DNA of 64,000 nucleotides. Source: Desulfosudis oleivorans. Its GTDB lineage: Bacteria > Desulfobacterota > Desulfobacteria > Desulfobacterales > SURF-7. The position numbers and the translations under genes are program-made. Position 1 is the stretch's first letter. Every line of letters begins with the position of its first letter. Below, piece after piece: positions 45,213-53,443 of this stretch. Below the pieces are notes generated by a model, which ran no database searches, was not told where the DNA came from, and saw nothing but the letters and a program-made list of their open reading frames with translations. The stretch lies in the NCBI GenBank assembly GCA_020723305.1, contig DYJC01000015.1, positions 62,001 through 126,000 on the forward strand, in the 5' to 3' direction.

Positions 45213-45241
45213 TTGACACACAATTACCTTTCACCTATATT
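45213..45241 (+). promoter_or_regulatory. sigma-70 type promoter before motAB
   Basis: TTGACA (45213-45218), 17 bases, TATATT (45236-45241). It shares ACACAA-TACCTTTCAC with the promoter at 38381-38409, so the two units may be transcribed under a common control. Confidence 0.7.
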
Positions 45242-45382
45242 TATACTGAAAATAAAGCTTATCTTACCCCTTTTTACCCCTAAACCGATCACCCTTTTTT
45301 TTCGAAACCACTGACAATTCTTTGGTAAGGTATCAAAGCGCTTTATCTTGATGAAAAGGATGGACCAGGTACCCCAACTCAA

Positions 45383-46138
45383 ATGAAAATAAACAATATT
45401 GACAAAATCAGTATCGCAGGGCTGACGTTGGCCCTCAGCGCCATCTTGGGAGGCCAGATTCTCGAAGGCGGAAGTGTGCACTCGCTGTTGCAGGTGACTG
45501 CTTTTTTCATTGTCATGGGCGGCACCATGGGCGCGGTCATGCTGCAAACCACCCTTCCGACTTTTATTCATGGAATAAAATTGATTAAATGGGTGTTTAT
45601 TCCGCCTGCAACCGATCCCCATAAACTGATCAAGGATATGATCGTCTGGAGCCAGATTTCCCGAAGGGATGGAATCTTGGGACTGGAGTCTTCCATCGAT
45701 CGTATGAGTGAGCCTTTCAATCGCAAGGGTATGCAGATGGTGGTGGACGGGTTTGAACCCCAAAAAATTCATGAAGAACTGTCGATTGAAATCAGCGTCT
45801 ATGAAGAACACCAGCGCCAGGCAGCCAAGGTATGGGAAGGAGCCGGCGGTTATGCCCCTACAATCGGAATCCTGGGCGCGGTGATGGGCCTGATTCACGT
45901 CATGGAAAATCTTTCCGAACCATCCAAATTGGGCGGCGGTATTGCCGTTGCCTTTGTCGCCACAATTTACGGCGTAGGAATGGCCAACCTGGTTTTCCTT
46001 CCCATAGCCAACAAACTGAAAACCATCATCGCAGAACAGGTGGCCATCCGGGAGATGATGATCGAAGGGCTGTGCTCCATTGCAAACGGTGAAAATCCAC
46101 GCAATATCGAAACCAAATTGAAGGGTTACATCGCATAG
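45383..46138 (+). CDS. motA: flagellar motor stator protein MotA
   Basis: 251 residues with four membrane helices. MotA landmarks: LSAILGGQILEGGSVHSLLQ, the cytoplasmic loop with SRRDGILGLESSIDR, and EGAGGYAPTIGILGAVMGLIHVMENLSEPSKLGGGIAVAFVATIYGVGMAN with the conserved Pro. It builds the proton- or sodium-driven stator with MotB downstream. No other motility genes are in the window. Confidence 0.95.
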   Translation: MKINNIDKISIAGLTLALSAILGGQILEGGSVHSLLQVTAFFIVMGGTMGAVMLQTTLPTFIHGIKLIKWVFIPPATDPHKLIKDMIVWSQISRRDGILGLESSIDRMSEPFNRKGMQMVVDGFEPQKIHEELSIEISVYEEHQRQAAKVWEGAGGYAPTIGILGAVMGLIHVMENLSEPSKLGGGIAVAFVATIYGVGMANLVFLPIANKLKTIIAEQVAIREMMIEGLCSIANGENPRNIETKLKGYIA

Positions 46139-46229
46139 TCTGCTGACGGCAAAGAATGAAGTCTGAAGCTGCTCATCCACTTTAGTCATTTCAGACAATA
46201 ACGGATAACGCAAATTGTGAAATTTCATT

Positions 46230-47003
46230 ATGCGCAAAAAAAAACAGGAAGAACATGAAAACCATGAGCGCTGGCTGGTTTCCTATGCGGATTTTATTAC
46301 GCTGCTGTTTGCCTTCTTTGTCGTTATGTATGCCATATCTTCCGTCAATGAAGGCAAATACAAAACACTGAGTGCATCCCTGATCGAAGCCTTCAGTAAT
46401 GACCCGGAAAAAGCAATCTCTGTAGAATCTGCAGTTGGCCCGGCCGGTCTGAATGCGATTCCCGCTCCTATGATTTCCGTACCGGCAACGACAATACCAA
46501 CAGATGAAGTCGATCCGGTTCAGGAAGAAAAAATGAAAGAAATCGCCGACGACATCCTCAAGGTGATGGAACCTTTGATCAAGGAAGGCCAGGTAAGGGT
46601 TACGCAAAGCCGAATCGGCGTTTCCGTGGAGATCAATGCCGGTGTTCTGTTTGAACCAGGGCAGGCTGTATTGGAAAAGCAACCGGTAGAGGTGCTGAAA
46701 GCCGTGGCTAACGTGGTGGAGACGGTTCCCAACATGATAATGGTCGAAGGCCATACCGACAATACCCCCATCAGTTCCCCTGCCTATCCTTCCAATTGGG
46801 AACTTTCCTCAGCCCGTGCCAGCAGCGTGGTGAGGCTGTTTATCGAAAAAGGAGTATCCCCCAAACGCCTGACCGCGATCGGATATGCTGATCAGAGGCC
46901 GATTTTTCCAAATGAAACCGATAAGGAACGAGCCAAAAACCGGAGAGTGACCATCCGGATAGAACCGGCTGAAAAAAATAAAATTGAAAAACCAGGTGCA
47001 TGA
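46230..47003 (+). CDS. motB: flagellar motor stator protein MotB
   Basis: 257 residues. A cytoplasmic charged tail (RKKKQEEHENHERW) precedes one membrane helix with the ion-binding Asp (SYADFITLLFAFFVVMYA). A linker rich in Pro and Thr follows, then an OmpA-like peptidoglycan-binding domain (about 135-240; MVEGHTDNTPISS and WELSSARASSVVRLF). It anchors the stator to peptidoglycan. The stop codon lies inside the start of a MITE copy, so the repeat inserted at or next to the 3' end. Confidence 0.95.
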   Translation: MRKKKQEEHENHERWLVSYADFITLLFAFFVVMYAISSVNEGKYKTLSASLIEAFSNDPEKAISVESAVGPAGLNAIPAPMISVPATTIPTDEVDPVQEEKMKEIADDILKVMEPLIKEGQVRVTQSRIGVSVEINAGVLFEPGQAVLEKQPVEVLKAVANVVETVPNMIMVEGHTDNTPISSPAYPSNWELSSARASSVVRLFIEKGVSPKRLTAIGYADQRPIFPNETDKERAKNRRVTIRIEPAEKNKIEKPGA

Positions 47004-47128
47004 GCCAATTTCAAGACTATCAAAAATCGTCACGCCGGCGAAAGCCGGTGTCCAGAGATAAAAACCGAAAATACTGAATAGTGGCGGGCTTCACTGCGTG
47101 TCAGGCTTTCGCCGGAATGACGGACAGC
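47002..47128. repeat. MITE-like repeat, copy 2 (3' end of motB)
   Basis: It begins GAGCCAATTTCAAGACTAT, followed by GTCACGCCGGCGAAAGCCGG, and continues to the opposite hairpin TCAGGCTTTCGCCGGAATGA. The right terminal inverted repeat has decayed. The motB stop codon overlaps its first bases, so the element may supply the end of the gene. Confidence 0.7.
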
Positions 47129-47207
47129 ACTATTACCGTCATGCTGCTTGATCCGACATCCAGCATTTACCCAACAGTTTTGATTACACCCTCTGTCTTC
47201 CCATCTG

Positions 47208-47236
47208 TTGACTTATCCATGGAACTGACCTAAAGT
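47208..47236 (+). promoter_or_regulatory. promoter candidate of corA
   Basis: TTGACT (47208-47213), 17 bases, TAAAGT (47231-47236), about 80 bases before the corA start. Confidence 0.45.
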
Positions 47237-47315
47237 ATTTTTCCATGAGAAGCACGGACTGAGTCAGGGCAAAACAGAACTGCGGGCAATAATATATAAA
47301 CAGCAGGTTAAAAAA

Positions 47316-48230
47316 ATGTTAAGGGTTTATGCTCTATCAGAACAAAAAGTTATTGAGTTGGAGGAGCCGCTTGGACCAATCATGGTTTTTATTGCTCCGG
47401 ATGAAGAGGAACGCCGTCGCCTGATCGAGGAATTTAAAATCGATGCACACACACTGACATCCTCCCTTGACCCTGACGAGCTTGCCCGGCTTGAATTCGA
47501 GCCGGATCACGCCGCAATCATATATAAACGACCTAAAAACTATTATCTGGAGCAGGGCTTGGCTTTTCGGGTGGCGTCCAGCGGGATATTCTTTTTTAAA
47601 GAAAGATTGATCGTGGTTCAACCGGAAGACATCAACCTGTTTGACGGCAAACATTTCAATCGTATCAACACGCTGCGTGAAGTGCTTTTAAAACTGATTT
47701 ACCGCTCCCTGCTCCATTTTCTGGAGCATCTGAAGATCATTAACTCCATTTCAGAAGAAGTAGAGCACAAGATCAACACCTCCATGGAAAACAGCTTCCT
47801 GATCAATCTCTTTACGTTGGAGAAAAGTCTTGTATACTATCTGAACGCCATCAATACAAACGGAGTGTTGCTGGAGCGACTACGGAACAACTCAGGCAAA
47901 ATGGATTTTAACAAAGATGACCAGGAATATCTGGATGATCTGATCGTTGAAAATTCCCAGTGCTTCCGCCAGGCTGAAATCTATTCCAACATTCTGGCCA
48001 GCCTGATGGACGCCAGGGCATCTATCGTGGGAAACAACCTGAATGTGCTCATGAAAAGGCTGAATATCATCACCATCGGGATTATGGTGCCGACCTTTGT
48101 CGTTTCCGCCTTTTCCATGAACATCAAGATTCCTTTATCCAGCCATCCGTTCGCTTTCTGGATCATCATGGGCTTGGCGCTGGTTTCCGTGGCCGGCTTC
48201 ATGCTTTTCTGGCGCAGCAGTAAACTCTAA
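47316..48230 (+). CDS. corA: CorA-family divalent cation transporter
   Basis: 304 residues: a large cytoplasmic domain with a long helix bundle (about 1-240), then two C-terminal membrane helices. The first helix ends FVVSAFSMNIKIPL, where the family hallmark Gly-Met-Asn appears as Ser-Met-Asn, a variant known in some CorA lineages. It forms a pentamer that takes up Mg2+ or Co2+. Promoter upstream; no terminator visible. The length is normal. Confidence 0.9.
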   Translation: MLRVYALSEQKVIELEEPLGPIMVFIAPDEEERRRLIEEFKIDAHTLTSSLDPDELARLEFEPDHAAIIYKRPKNYYLEQGLAFRVASSGIFFFKERLIVVQPEDINLFDGKHFNRINTLREVLLKLIYRSLLHFLEHLKIINSISEEVEHKINTSMENSFLINLFTLEKSLVYYLNAINTNGVLLERLRNNSGKMDFNKDDQEYLDDLIVENSQCFRQAEIYSNILASLMDARASIVGNNLNVLMKRLNIITIGIMVPTFVVSAFSMNIKIPLSSHPFAFWIIMGLALVSVAGFMLFWRSSKL

Positions 48231-48250
48231 AAAACCATCTGTTTTCAGGA

Positions 48251-48715
48251 TTACCCCTTTTGAATGGGTTGAGTCAGTTTCAGTTCTTCGATTCTTTTGG
48301 ATATGTCCCGGACATTCATATTCCGGTGATCGATCCACCACTTGGCTTCAGTTTCCGCCTGCCATTCCTCAAGAAACAGGGTAAACGCCTTTTCAGATTT
48401 TTCTCTTGCCTCATCGTTATCAAAAATAAGACTGTCCCGCAGGTACTTGACCTTGTTCAACATCTCGGAACGGATTTTCACTGCCCATGAAACCGTTTTT
48501 TCTGTTCCGACAAGCTCCTGAAACCCTACATTTTTATGTTCATCCGTCAACTGCCTTGTCTGTTTTTCAAAATATTCTTTTTTACACTTTTCACAAAACC
48601 AGACCTTTTTATCCACCAGAAACAGATTCTTCTCATGGGTATCAAACAACTGAACCTCAAACTTGCAACGGCATGTGCGGCATCTTACCGTATAATTATA
48701 GATTTCTTTTGTCAT
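48251..48715 (-). CDS. small protein with zinc-ribbon-like N-terminus
   Basis: 154 residues. Two Cys pairs near the start (CRTCRC and CEKCKKEYF) about 30 residues apart form a probable zinc ribbon. The rest is predicted mainly helical and charged (KSEKAFTLFLEEWQAETEAKWWIDHRNM). I recognise no family. It faces corA convergently and stands alone, so its role is unknown; the ribbon suggests nucleic-acid or protein binding. Confidence 0.6.
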   Translation of the reverse strand: MTKEIYNYTVRCRTCRCKFEVQLFDTHEKNLFLVDKKVWFCEKCKKEYFEKQTRQLTDEHKNVGFQELVGTEKTVSWAVKIRSEMLNKVKYLRDSLIFDNDEAREKSEKAFTLFLEEWQAETEAKWWIDHRNMNVRDISKRIEELKLTQPIQKG

Positions 48716-48870
48716 ATTTTTTATGCCCGGCCCGAAGCCGGCCTTATCCTTTTCATCAATACCGGATGAGGAATGGTTGTGTGGTTTCAGTTACACTGGA
48801 TATGAATTGTTGTACAGTGCATCATAGCAAAAACGATATCTTGAAGCAAAAGAAAAATCTCCTGGGATGA

Positions 48871-49182
48871 TCAGGGTCTCCAGAGAAACCGCGTCAGGTC
48901 AATCCTGCTGTTTTCTGAGAAAACAACTCCTTCCCGCTCCAGAAGCGCCTGCTGAACTTCATACCCCTGACCCTGCCTCAGGGATATCCTGCCATGCTGA
49001 TTCACCACTCGATGCCAGGGGAGACCGTCCTTCCGGGAGCAGGCGTGCAGTATTCTTGCCACCTGTCTGGCTGCCCGTGGATTGCCGGCCAGCGCTGCGA
49101 TCTGTCCATATGTTGCAACTTTCCCGGCAGGAATTTGCAGAATCAAGTTTTTTACTTTAATGGTAAATGGATTCGTCATCAC
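48871..49182 (-). CDS. alkyltransferase-like protein (ATL, MGMT-related)
   Basis: 103 residues, the size of Atl1-type proteins. The helix-turn-helix KVATYGQIAALAGNPRAARQVARIL and the site region LPWHRVVNQHGRIS are present. In O6-methylguanine-DNA methyltransferase the site is PCHRVV; here Trp replaces the reactive Cys. It binds damaged guanines without repairing them and would hand them to nucleotide excision repair. It is a single gene. Confidence 0.9.
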   Translation of the reverse strand: MMTNPFTIKVKNLILQIPAGKVATYGQIAALAGNPRAARQVARILHACSRKDGLPWHRVVNQHGRISLRQGQGYEVQQALLEREGVVFSENSRIDLTRFLWRP

Positions 49183-49386
49183 AAGCAGGAGGTGTTGTTT
49201 TCAAAAGTTTTTCTGATATCTTTTATGAAAAATCAATAATTTTAATAAATCGCTGGACAGAAGCCGGAATCCTTTTATACATGATACTACTTGTATTCAC
49301 AAAAAAAGCAATGTCAAGGTTTTCTCCATAAAATTCCAAATTCAACTTGCTAAATATATAAAAACTTATATAATTGACTCGTGCCT

Positions 49387-49470
49387 ATGAAATCATTAAA
49401 ATTTGTTGGTTCGAGTTTAGATGATTTACGGCTCGAAACAGATACAAACAAATCGGAGTATGACTTATGA
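49387..49470 (+). pseudogene. stub of a HigB/Gp49-type toxin
   Basis: A 27-codon frame MKSLKFVGSSLDDLR followed by LETDTNKSEYDL and a stop. The first 15 residues match the N-terminus of phage Gp49-like/HigB toxins, which are about 100-120 residues. It joins the antitoxin through a normal ATGA overlap, so the middle of the toxin was removed by an in-frame deletion. Confidence 0.55.
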
Positions 49471-49751
49471 AAAAAAACATTATAAAATCATCAGGAAATG
49501 TGTTTGCTGATTTGGGATATTCGCCGGATGAGGCAGCCATTCTCCAAATGCGAGCCGACTTGATGGCTGATTTGAGGAAATTTATTGAAACGAAAAAACT
49601 CATCCAGAATGAGGCTGCAAAAATTTTCGGCATTAGTCAATCGCGCGTTTCCGATTTAATGACGGGCAAGTGGGAAAAGTTCAGCCTGGAGATGTTGATC
49701 ACACTAGCGACAAAAGCCGGGAAGCATGTCACATTGAAAATCGCTGCATAA
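49467..49751 (+). CDS. XRE-family antitoxin (orphan, HigA-like)
   Basis: 94 residues. The HTH reads IQNEAAKIFGISQSRVSDLMTGKWEKFSLEMLITLA, the HTH_37 pattern of antitoxins that follow Gp49/HigB toxins. Its start overlaps the toxin stub by four bases. With the toxin deleted it may remain as an autorepressor or as an antidote to related toxins. Confidence 0.85.
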   Translation: MKKNIIKSSGNVFADLGYSPDEAAILQMRADLMADLRKFIETKKLIQNEAAKIFGISQSRVSDLMTGKWEKFSLEMLITLATKAGKHVTLKIAA

Positions 49752-49816
49752 AAAAGCAACAATTCCCGGAAATTTCTTCTTGCGCCCCCTCCCTATCATT
49801 ATGGGGGATTCGACAG

Positions 49817-50350
49817 TTACATCTCGGCCAGATCCGGCGGATCCTCCAGAAAAATGGTAATTTTTTCTGTCTTGTTCTGTTTTTTCCCTGGCCGGCATTT
49901 TGTGTTTGTTTTTACCAGCTCTATTGTTCTGATACTGAAGCCCTCTTCAAGAAGCGTGCAAAAGGCTTTCATAATATTCTGCTGGGCATCCGGCAAATTC
50001 TGGTAGGAGATTTTTTTTTCAACCGTCACATTCTCCTCGACTTCACGCATGTTTTCAGCCAGATCCGAACATTCTCCATAATTTTTCATTATATTGGCCA
50101 GCGCTGCTTCAGGATGCCCGTCGCTATCTTCACTGTCCTGTTCTGCCTTGTCTTTTCCAAAAAAGCCGGGATCATGATTCACAAATGTCAATGGACTTTG
50201 GTAGCCTTCTGCGGATTCATCAGAGAGGGTGCTGCTGAATTTGCTGGTATGCTCTTTTACTTTCCCTGGAGATTTTTTTTCCTTTCTGTCTTCTGAAATA
50301 AAAATATTTGAGATTTCCCTGAATCCCCTGCCCAAGCTTTTATTCTCCAT
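49817..50350 (-). CDS. hypothetical hydrophilic protein downstream of ParA-CBM48
   Basis: 177 residues, very charged and disordered in the first half (RKEKKSPGKVKEHTSKFSS), with a C-terminal helical part (QNLPDAQQNIMKAFCTLLEEGFSIRTIELV). There is no membrane segment or known domain. It starts 31 bases after the ParA-CBM48 stop on the same strand, so it is probably co-transcribed and may be a partner protein of that ATPase. Function unknown. Confidence 0.6.
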   Translation of the reverse strand: MENKSLGRGFREISNIFISEDRKEKKSPGKVKEHTSKFSSTLSDESAEGYQSPLTFVNHDPGFFGKDKAEQDSEDSDGHPEAALANIMKNYGECSDLAENMREVEENVTVEKKISYQNLPDAQQNIMKAFCTLLEEGFSIRTIELVKTNTKCRPGKKQNKTEKITIFLEDPPDLAEM

Positions 50351-50381
50351 TTTTTATACTCCCGTTCGAGAGAAAGTTCGA

Positions 50382-51450
50382 TCAGACAATCTCAATAACC
50401 GAGTTTTTACCTCCAAATGCATTGTCGGAAAGATTGGGATTCCTCTTGTCCTCGATCCATATATCATTCACCAGGAATTTGTATTCATATTTTCCAGGAT
50501 CCAGTAAAAGTCTCTTTGACCATTTTCCCTCCTGATCCCGCTCCATTGTGGATTCTTCGGAAAGAGTCCAGTTATTGAAACTGCCGACAATCTTGACGGA
50601 GATCGCATCCGGTGCATGAAAAACAAACTGCTTTTCAATTTTTGAAAAAGCTTTGTTCTGTTTTACCAGTTCCATTCCCAGGTGTTTTTCCTCTTTGACC
50701 ACTTCATTTGCAAGGGCCATATAGTCCGTGAATCCCCTTGCTCTTTTCTGATAATCCAGGATCGACTTCCCGAAACTTGCAGCCTCCTTTAACTTGACGT
50801 TCAGGTTGATGACGGTCTTATACATCGAACCCTTGAAGTTGTCTCTGATATCATTCAGAACTTCCTTTGATATCCGGGTCCGGCTGTCATACATGGTCGC
50901 AACTGCATTGATTTTCAGCTTGTGCCCTGTCTTTTCCTGAACCAGGCCCAGTATTTCCATTAATCTGCCGATCCCATGCAGGGAAAAGAGGCTCATCTCG
51001 ATCGGAACAATGACTTCCGTAGAAGCAAGCAGAGAATTAAATGTCAATAATCCAAGGCTTGGCGGGCAGTCGATGATGATATAATCAAAGGCCTGATACA
51101 GACTGTCAATCGATTCCTTCAGCCGCGTCTCTCTTCCCTGCACCATCGACAGATGTTGATCCAGTGTGCTCAGGGATATGTTCGAAGGGGCCATATGGAA
51201 ATTTTTTCCAATTCCAAGCATCACTTCATCAAGACTGGTTGCGCGACTGCCGGAGATCCCGAGCACATCACTGACGGTCTTGCTCTGTTCGTCCGGATTG
51301 ATATTCAGATGCAGAGCTGAATGTCCCTGGGGATCCATATCAATGAGAAGCACCTTTCTTCCCTTGTTTGCCAGGCAGGCGGACAGATTGACCGCTGTGG
51401 TTGTTTTTCCACATCCACCTTTCTGGTTGGCAATTGAAATTATCCGCATA
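50382..51450 (-). CDS. ParA-family ATPase fused to a glycogen-binding (CBM48/AMPK-beta-like) domain
   Basis: About 355 residues from ATG 51450 (AAGGGGGAAT upstream). Residues 1-245: ParA/MinD ATPase with deviant Walker A KGGCGKTTTAVN, DMDPQGHSALHL and IIIDCPPSLGLLTFNSL, complete. Residues about 270-355: a beta-sandwich of the AMPK-beta/isoamylase-N type (FVFHAPDAISVKIVGSFNNW, then DPGKYEYKFLVNDIWIEDK and NPNLSDNAFGGKNSV). The GSFNNW and KYEYKFLVNG-like pattern is the carbohydrate-binding signature. No ParB gene is adjacent. It may position a polysaccharide- or membrane-associated cargo in the cell; this is inferred. The long frame start at 51521 is less likely. Confidence 0.85.
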
Positions 51451-52170
51451 ATTCCCCCTTTTCCGTTTTTATTAAGACCGGTTCTATCAAAAAAGCCCCC
51501 CGTGACATGAACACATGCCACCGGAGGCTTTCAATACGGCGTTTTGGAACCGTAATCATCATGATCCATCCTTTTTCGAGACGGGTTCTGAACACGATTA
51601 ACCGTATAACTTCGTAATATAACAAGCCTTGTATGTCAAGAAAAAAGATGCACAATATATTGTGTTTTTAACATTATTTCAACTGGTTTAAAAATTGATC
51701 GTCATCCGGCAATTTCTTCTTTCCAAGCAAACCTGTTTTCCGGTTTACATTGGCGATACGATTTTGCCCCATACCGAAACTGCCGGGGATTTCCGGCGAT
51801 GAAACCATTCAAGGGTTCACGACGCAACAGGATTATTCTATATGGATGGAATGATGTATAAGCCATATAATTTCGAGGACTTCATTCAGCAGTTTCCGGT
51901 TATTTTATGTTGACATCACTTCAATAAAGTGGTTCTGTAACCAAAAATCGTTGTTATTGAAAAAATCTGGGTTCAGGTGACAAGACACTTTTACAGGTGA
52001 AATGGCTTCCATTTTTCAGATAATTTTTTTGATATTATCAGGAAAAATTATCAGGGCAAAAGTGCCTGAAAACTCCCTTAATTTGGACTTATCAGGGAAA
52101 TAGTGCCCGAAAAGCAGTCAATATCAGGTCAAATTTTGACCTGTTAATAAATGGTGCTCGCTTCAATATA
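51451..52170. other. long intergenic region between parA-CBM48 and a toxin-antitoxin pair
   Basis: About 720 bases without a credible gene. A 23-codon frame at 51844 (MDGMMYKPYNFEDFIQQF) may be a remnant, but I do not recognise it. Two imperfect 25-base repeats lie at 52048-52113. Confidence 0.5.
52048..52113. repeat. two imperfect direct repeats, 41-base period
   Basis: Units at 52048-52072 and 52089-52113, both starting TTATCAGGG and ending GTGCCTGAAAA or GTGCCCGAAAA. They differ at only a few positions and lie upstream of the toxin-antitoxin promoter. Each contains a short palindrome (CAGGGCA...TGCCTG). Possible operator or recombination remnant. Confidence 0.5.
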
Positions 52171-52199
52171 TTGACATAACAATGTCGTGATGTTATTAT
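52171..52199 (+). promoter_or_regulatory. promoter/operator of the RHH-RelE pair
   Basis: TTGACA (52171-52176) and TATTAT (52194-52199) at 17 bases. GACATAACA and TGTTATTATGTC form an imperfect palindrome across the promoter, fitting autorepression by the antitoxin. Confidence 0.65.
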
Positions 52200-52228
52200 G
52201 TCGCCATGATCAAACAGGAGGTGACAAA

Positions 52229-52462
52229 ATGACGGCATTATCAAAAAGATCAACTATATATTTGGATTCTGCATTGCACCAAGCGTTACGAATCAAGTCT
52301 CTTGAAACGTCCAGGTCGATGTCCGAGCTAATAAACGAAGCGGTTAAGCAGGCATTGTCGGAGGACGCCGAGGATATTCTGGCCTTTGAGGAAAGAGTTA
52401 ATGAACCCGTAATCAGTTACGAACAGATGGTTAAAAGGCTAAAAAAAGATGGCCGAATATAA
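52229..52462 (+). CDS. ribbon-helix-helix antitoxin
   Basis: 77 residues from ATG 52229 (CAGGAGG upstream). The N-terminal RHH fold STIYLDSALHQALRIKSLETSRSMSELINEAVKQAL is clear, and the C-terminal tail (EPVISYEQMVKRLKKDG) should bind the toxin. It overlaps the toxin gene by 14 bases. Represses its own promoter through the palindrome upstream (inferred). Confidence 0.85.
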   Translation: MTALSKRSTIYLDSALHQALRIKSLETSRSMSELINEAVKQALSEDAEDILAFEERVNEPVISYEQMVKRLKKDGRI

Positions 52463-52706
52463 AGTTCTGTTCAAGAACTCGGTTTGGAAAGATTTTGAGT
52501 CCATTCCAAAAGCACAATTAAAAAATATTCTTGAAAAGATCAAATCGCTATCAGTAAACCCAAGGCCAAATGGTTCACAAAAACTGAGTAGTCAGGAACA
52601 CTATCGCCTTCGACAAGGCCGTTATCGTATTTTATATTCAATTCAAGATACTGAGCTTACAGTTTGGGTAGTAAAGGTACCTCATAGAAAAGAAGCCTAT
52701 CGCTGA
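52449..52706 (+). CDS. RelE-family mRNA interferase toxin
   Basis: 85 residues: YKVLFKNSVWKDFESIPKAQLKNILEKI, then PRPNGSQKLSSQEHYRLRQGRYRILYSI and WVVKVPHRKEAYR. This is the complete RelE/ParE fold, including the basic RLRQGRYRI strand and the C-terminal H-R-K-x-x-Y used by ribosome-dependent RelE toxins. Pairs with the RHH antitoxin encoded upstream. Looks intact. Confidence 0.9.
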   Translation: MAEYKVLFKNSVWKDFESIPKAQLKNILEKIKSLSVNPRPNGSQKLSSQEHYRLRQGRYRILYSIQDTELTVWVVKVPHRKEAYR

Positions 52707-52708
52707 CG

Positions 52709-52757
52709 CGAACCTTTCACTACAGCCGACCGCAAACTGCCACGTCGGCTGAGTTCG
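52709..52757. other. strong palindrome after the RelE gene
   Basis: Inner stem CAGCCGAC (52723-52730) and GTCGGCTG (52744-52751), outer CGAAC (52709-52713) and GTTCG (52753-52757). It begins three bases after the toxin stop. It may be a terminator or a recombination site. It does not fit the attC core consensus, because GTTCGTC is not GTTRRRY. Confidence 0.45.
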
Positions 52758-53029
52758 TCGTTCTATGCCGGCAATACGCTCAGGAAAATGAACATCGAAA
52801 AAGAAATGGGAGGCGGGTACACAGTTGCCAAGTCCGAGGCCCCGGATCATTTTACTTTCATGTTCTGGGTAAGTCCAAATGCCAAAGAGCAACAACCTCC
52901 GTATTCCCCGGAAAAACCAAACAGGTGTGGTCCTTTAAAATGAAAACCACACCAGCTTGTATCGCAAAGTTGATGTAAGATTAACTCATCAGCGGGTGGC
53001 CCCATAAGGGTCTACTTTATTGGATGCTT

Positions 53030-53105
53030 GAGCCGTGTGACGGGAAACTGTCAAGCACGGTTCTTAGGGGACTCGGGGCTGGTAACAACCACCGGCTACC
53101 CGGTG
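53030..53105 (+). ncRNA. 3' fragment of a group II intron (domains V and VI)
   Basis: A perfect 34-base domain V starts GAGCCGTGTGACGG and ends AGCACGGTTC, with a GAAA loop and paired arms. A domain VI-like hairpin and an intron end CCGGCTACCC follow. I find no 5' GTGYG end, no domain I and no reverse transcriptase upstream (52758-53029), so only the 3' end remains, as after a 5'-truncated insertion. Confidence 0.65.
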
Positions 53106-53136
53106 ATGACTCCGCTTTCGCGTCGCAAAGAATATA

Positions 53137-53361
53137 ATGAAAGAAACGTATAAAGGATACATTTTAACCACTCAATGTCAAAAGTATAATAATAATCGTT
53201 GCTCTGTTGCTGTACTAATCGAAAAGAGCATTGAAGGAAAAATAAAAGCAGATATTTTTAGGGAGAACAAGATATCGCTGGCCTTGAATATTGAGGCAGA
53301 AAAAGAATCAATTAGTCTTGAAAAAAACATTATAAATAAAGGTTTATTATCCTTTTACTAA
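53137..53361 (+). CDS. small hypothetical protein
   Basis: 74 residues (MKETYKGYILTTQCQKYNNNRCSVAVLIEKS...), AT-rich like its neighbours. Predicted short beta strands at the start (YKGYILTTQ) and a helical Lys/Glu tail resemble small cassette-type orphan proteins. It begins 32 bases after the group II intron fragment, so it may be the flanking exon. No ribosome site is clear. Confidence 0.4.
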   Translation: MKETYKGYILTTQCQKYNNNRCSVAVLIEKSIEGKIKADIFRENKISLALNIEAEKESISLEKNIINKGLLSFY

Positions 53362-53443
53362 AAGCAAAGTTACATTTTCCAGATTTGTAATCTAAAAAGC
53401 ATATGGCTCAAGCTTTTTTATATTAATAGGGGAGGGAATATTT

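Noticed and set aside
45224-46237. Long minus-strand frame of 337 residues
   Set aside because: It is antisense to motA and rich in His and Gln, as shadow frames of this genome are.
47316-48230. CorA Ser-Met-Asn change as loss of function
   Set aside because: SMN variants occur in working CorA-like lineages, so the change alone is not evidence of a defect.
52709-52757. Integron attC site after the RelE gene
   Set aside because: The palindrome is attC-like in size, but the core does not fit GTTRRRY and no integrase or cassette array is present.
52638-52895. Minus-strand 85-residue frame opposite the RelE gene end
   Set aside because: It overlaps the RelE gene and its palindrome, has no ribosome site and resembles commonly mis-called frames over such repeats.
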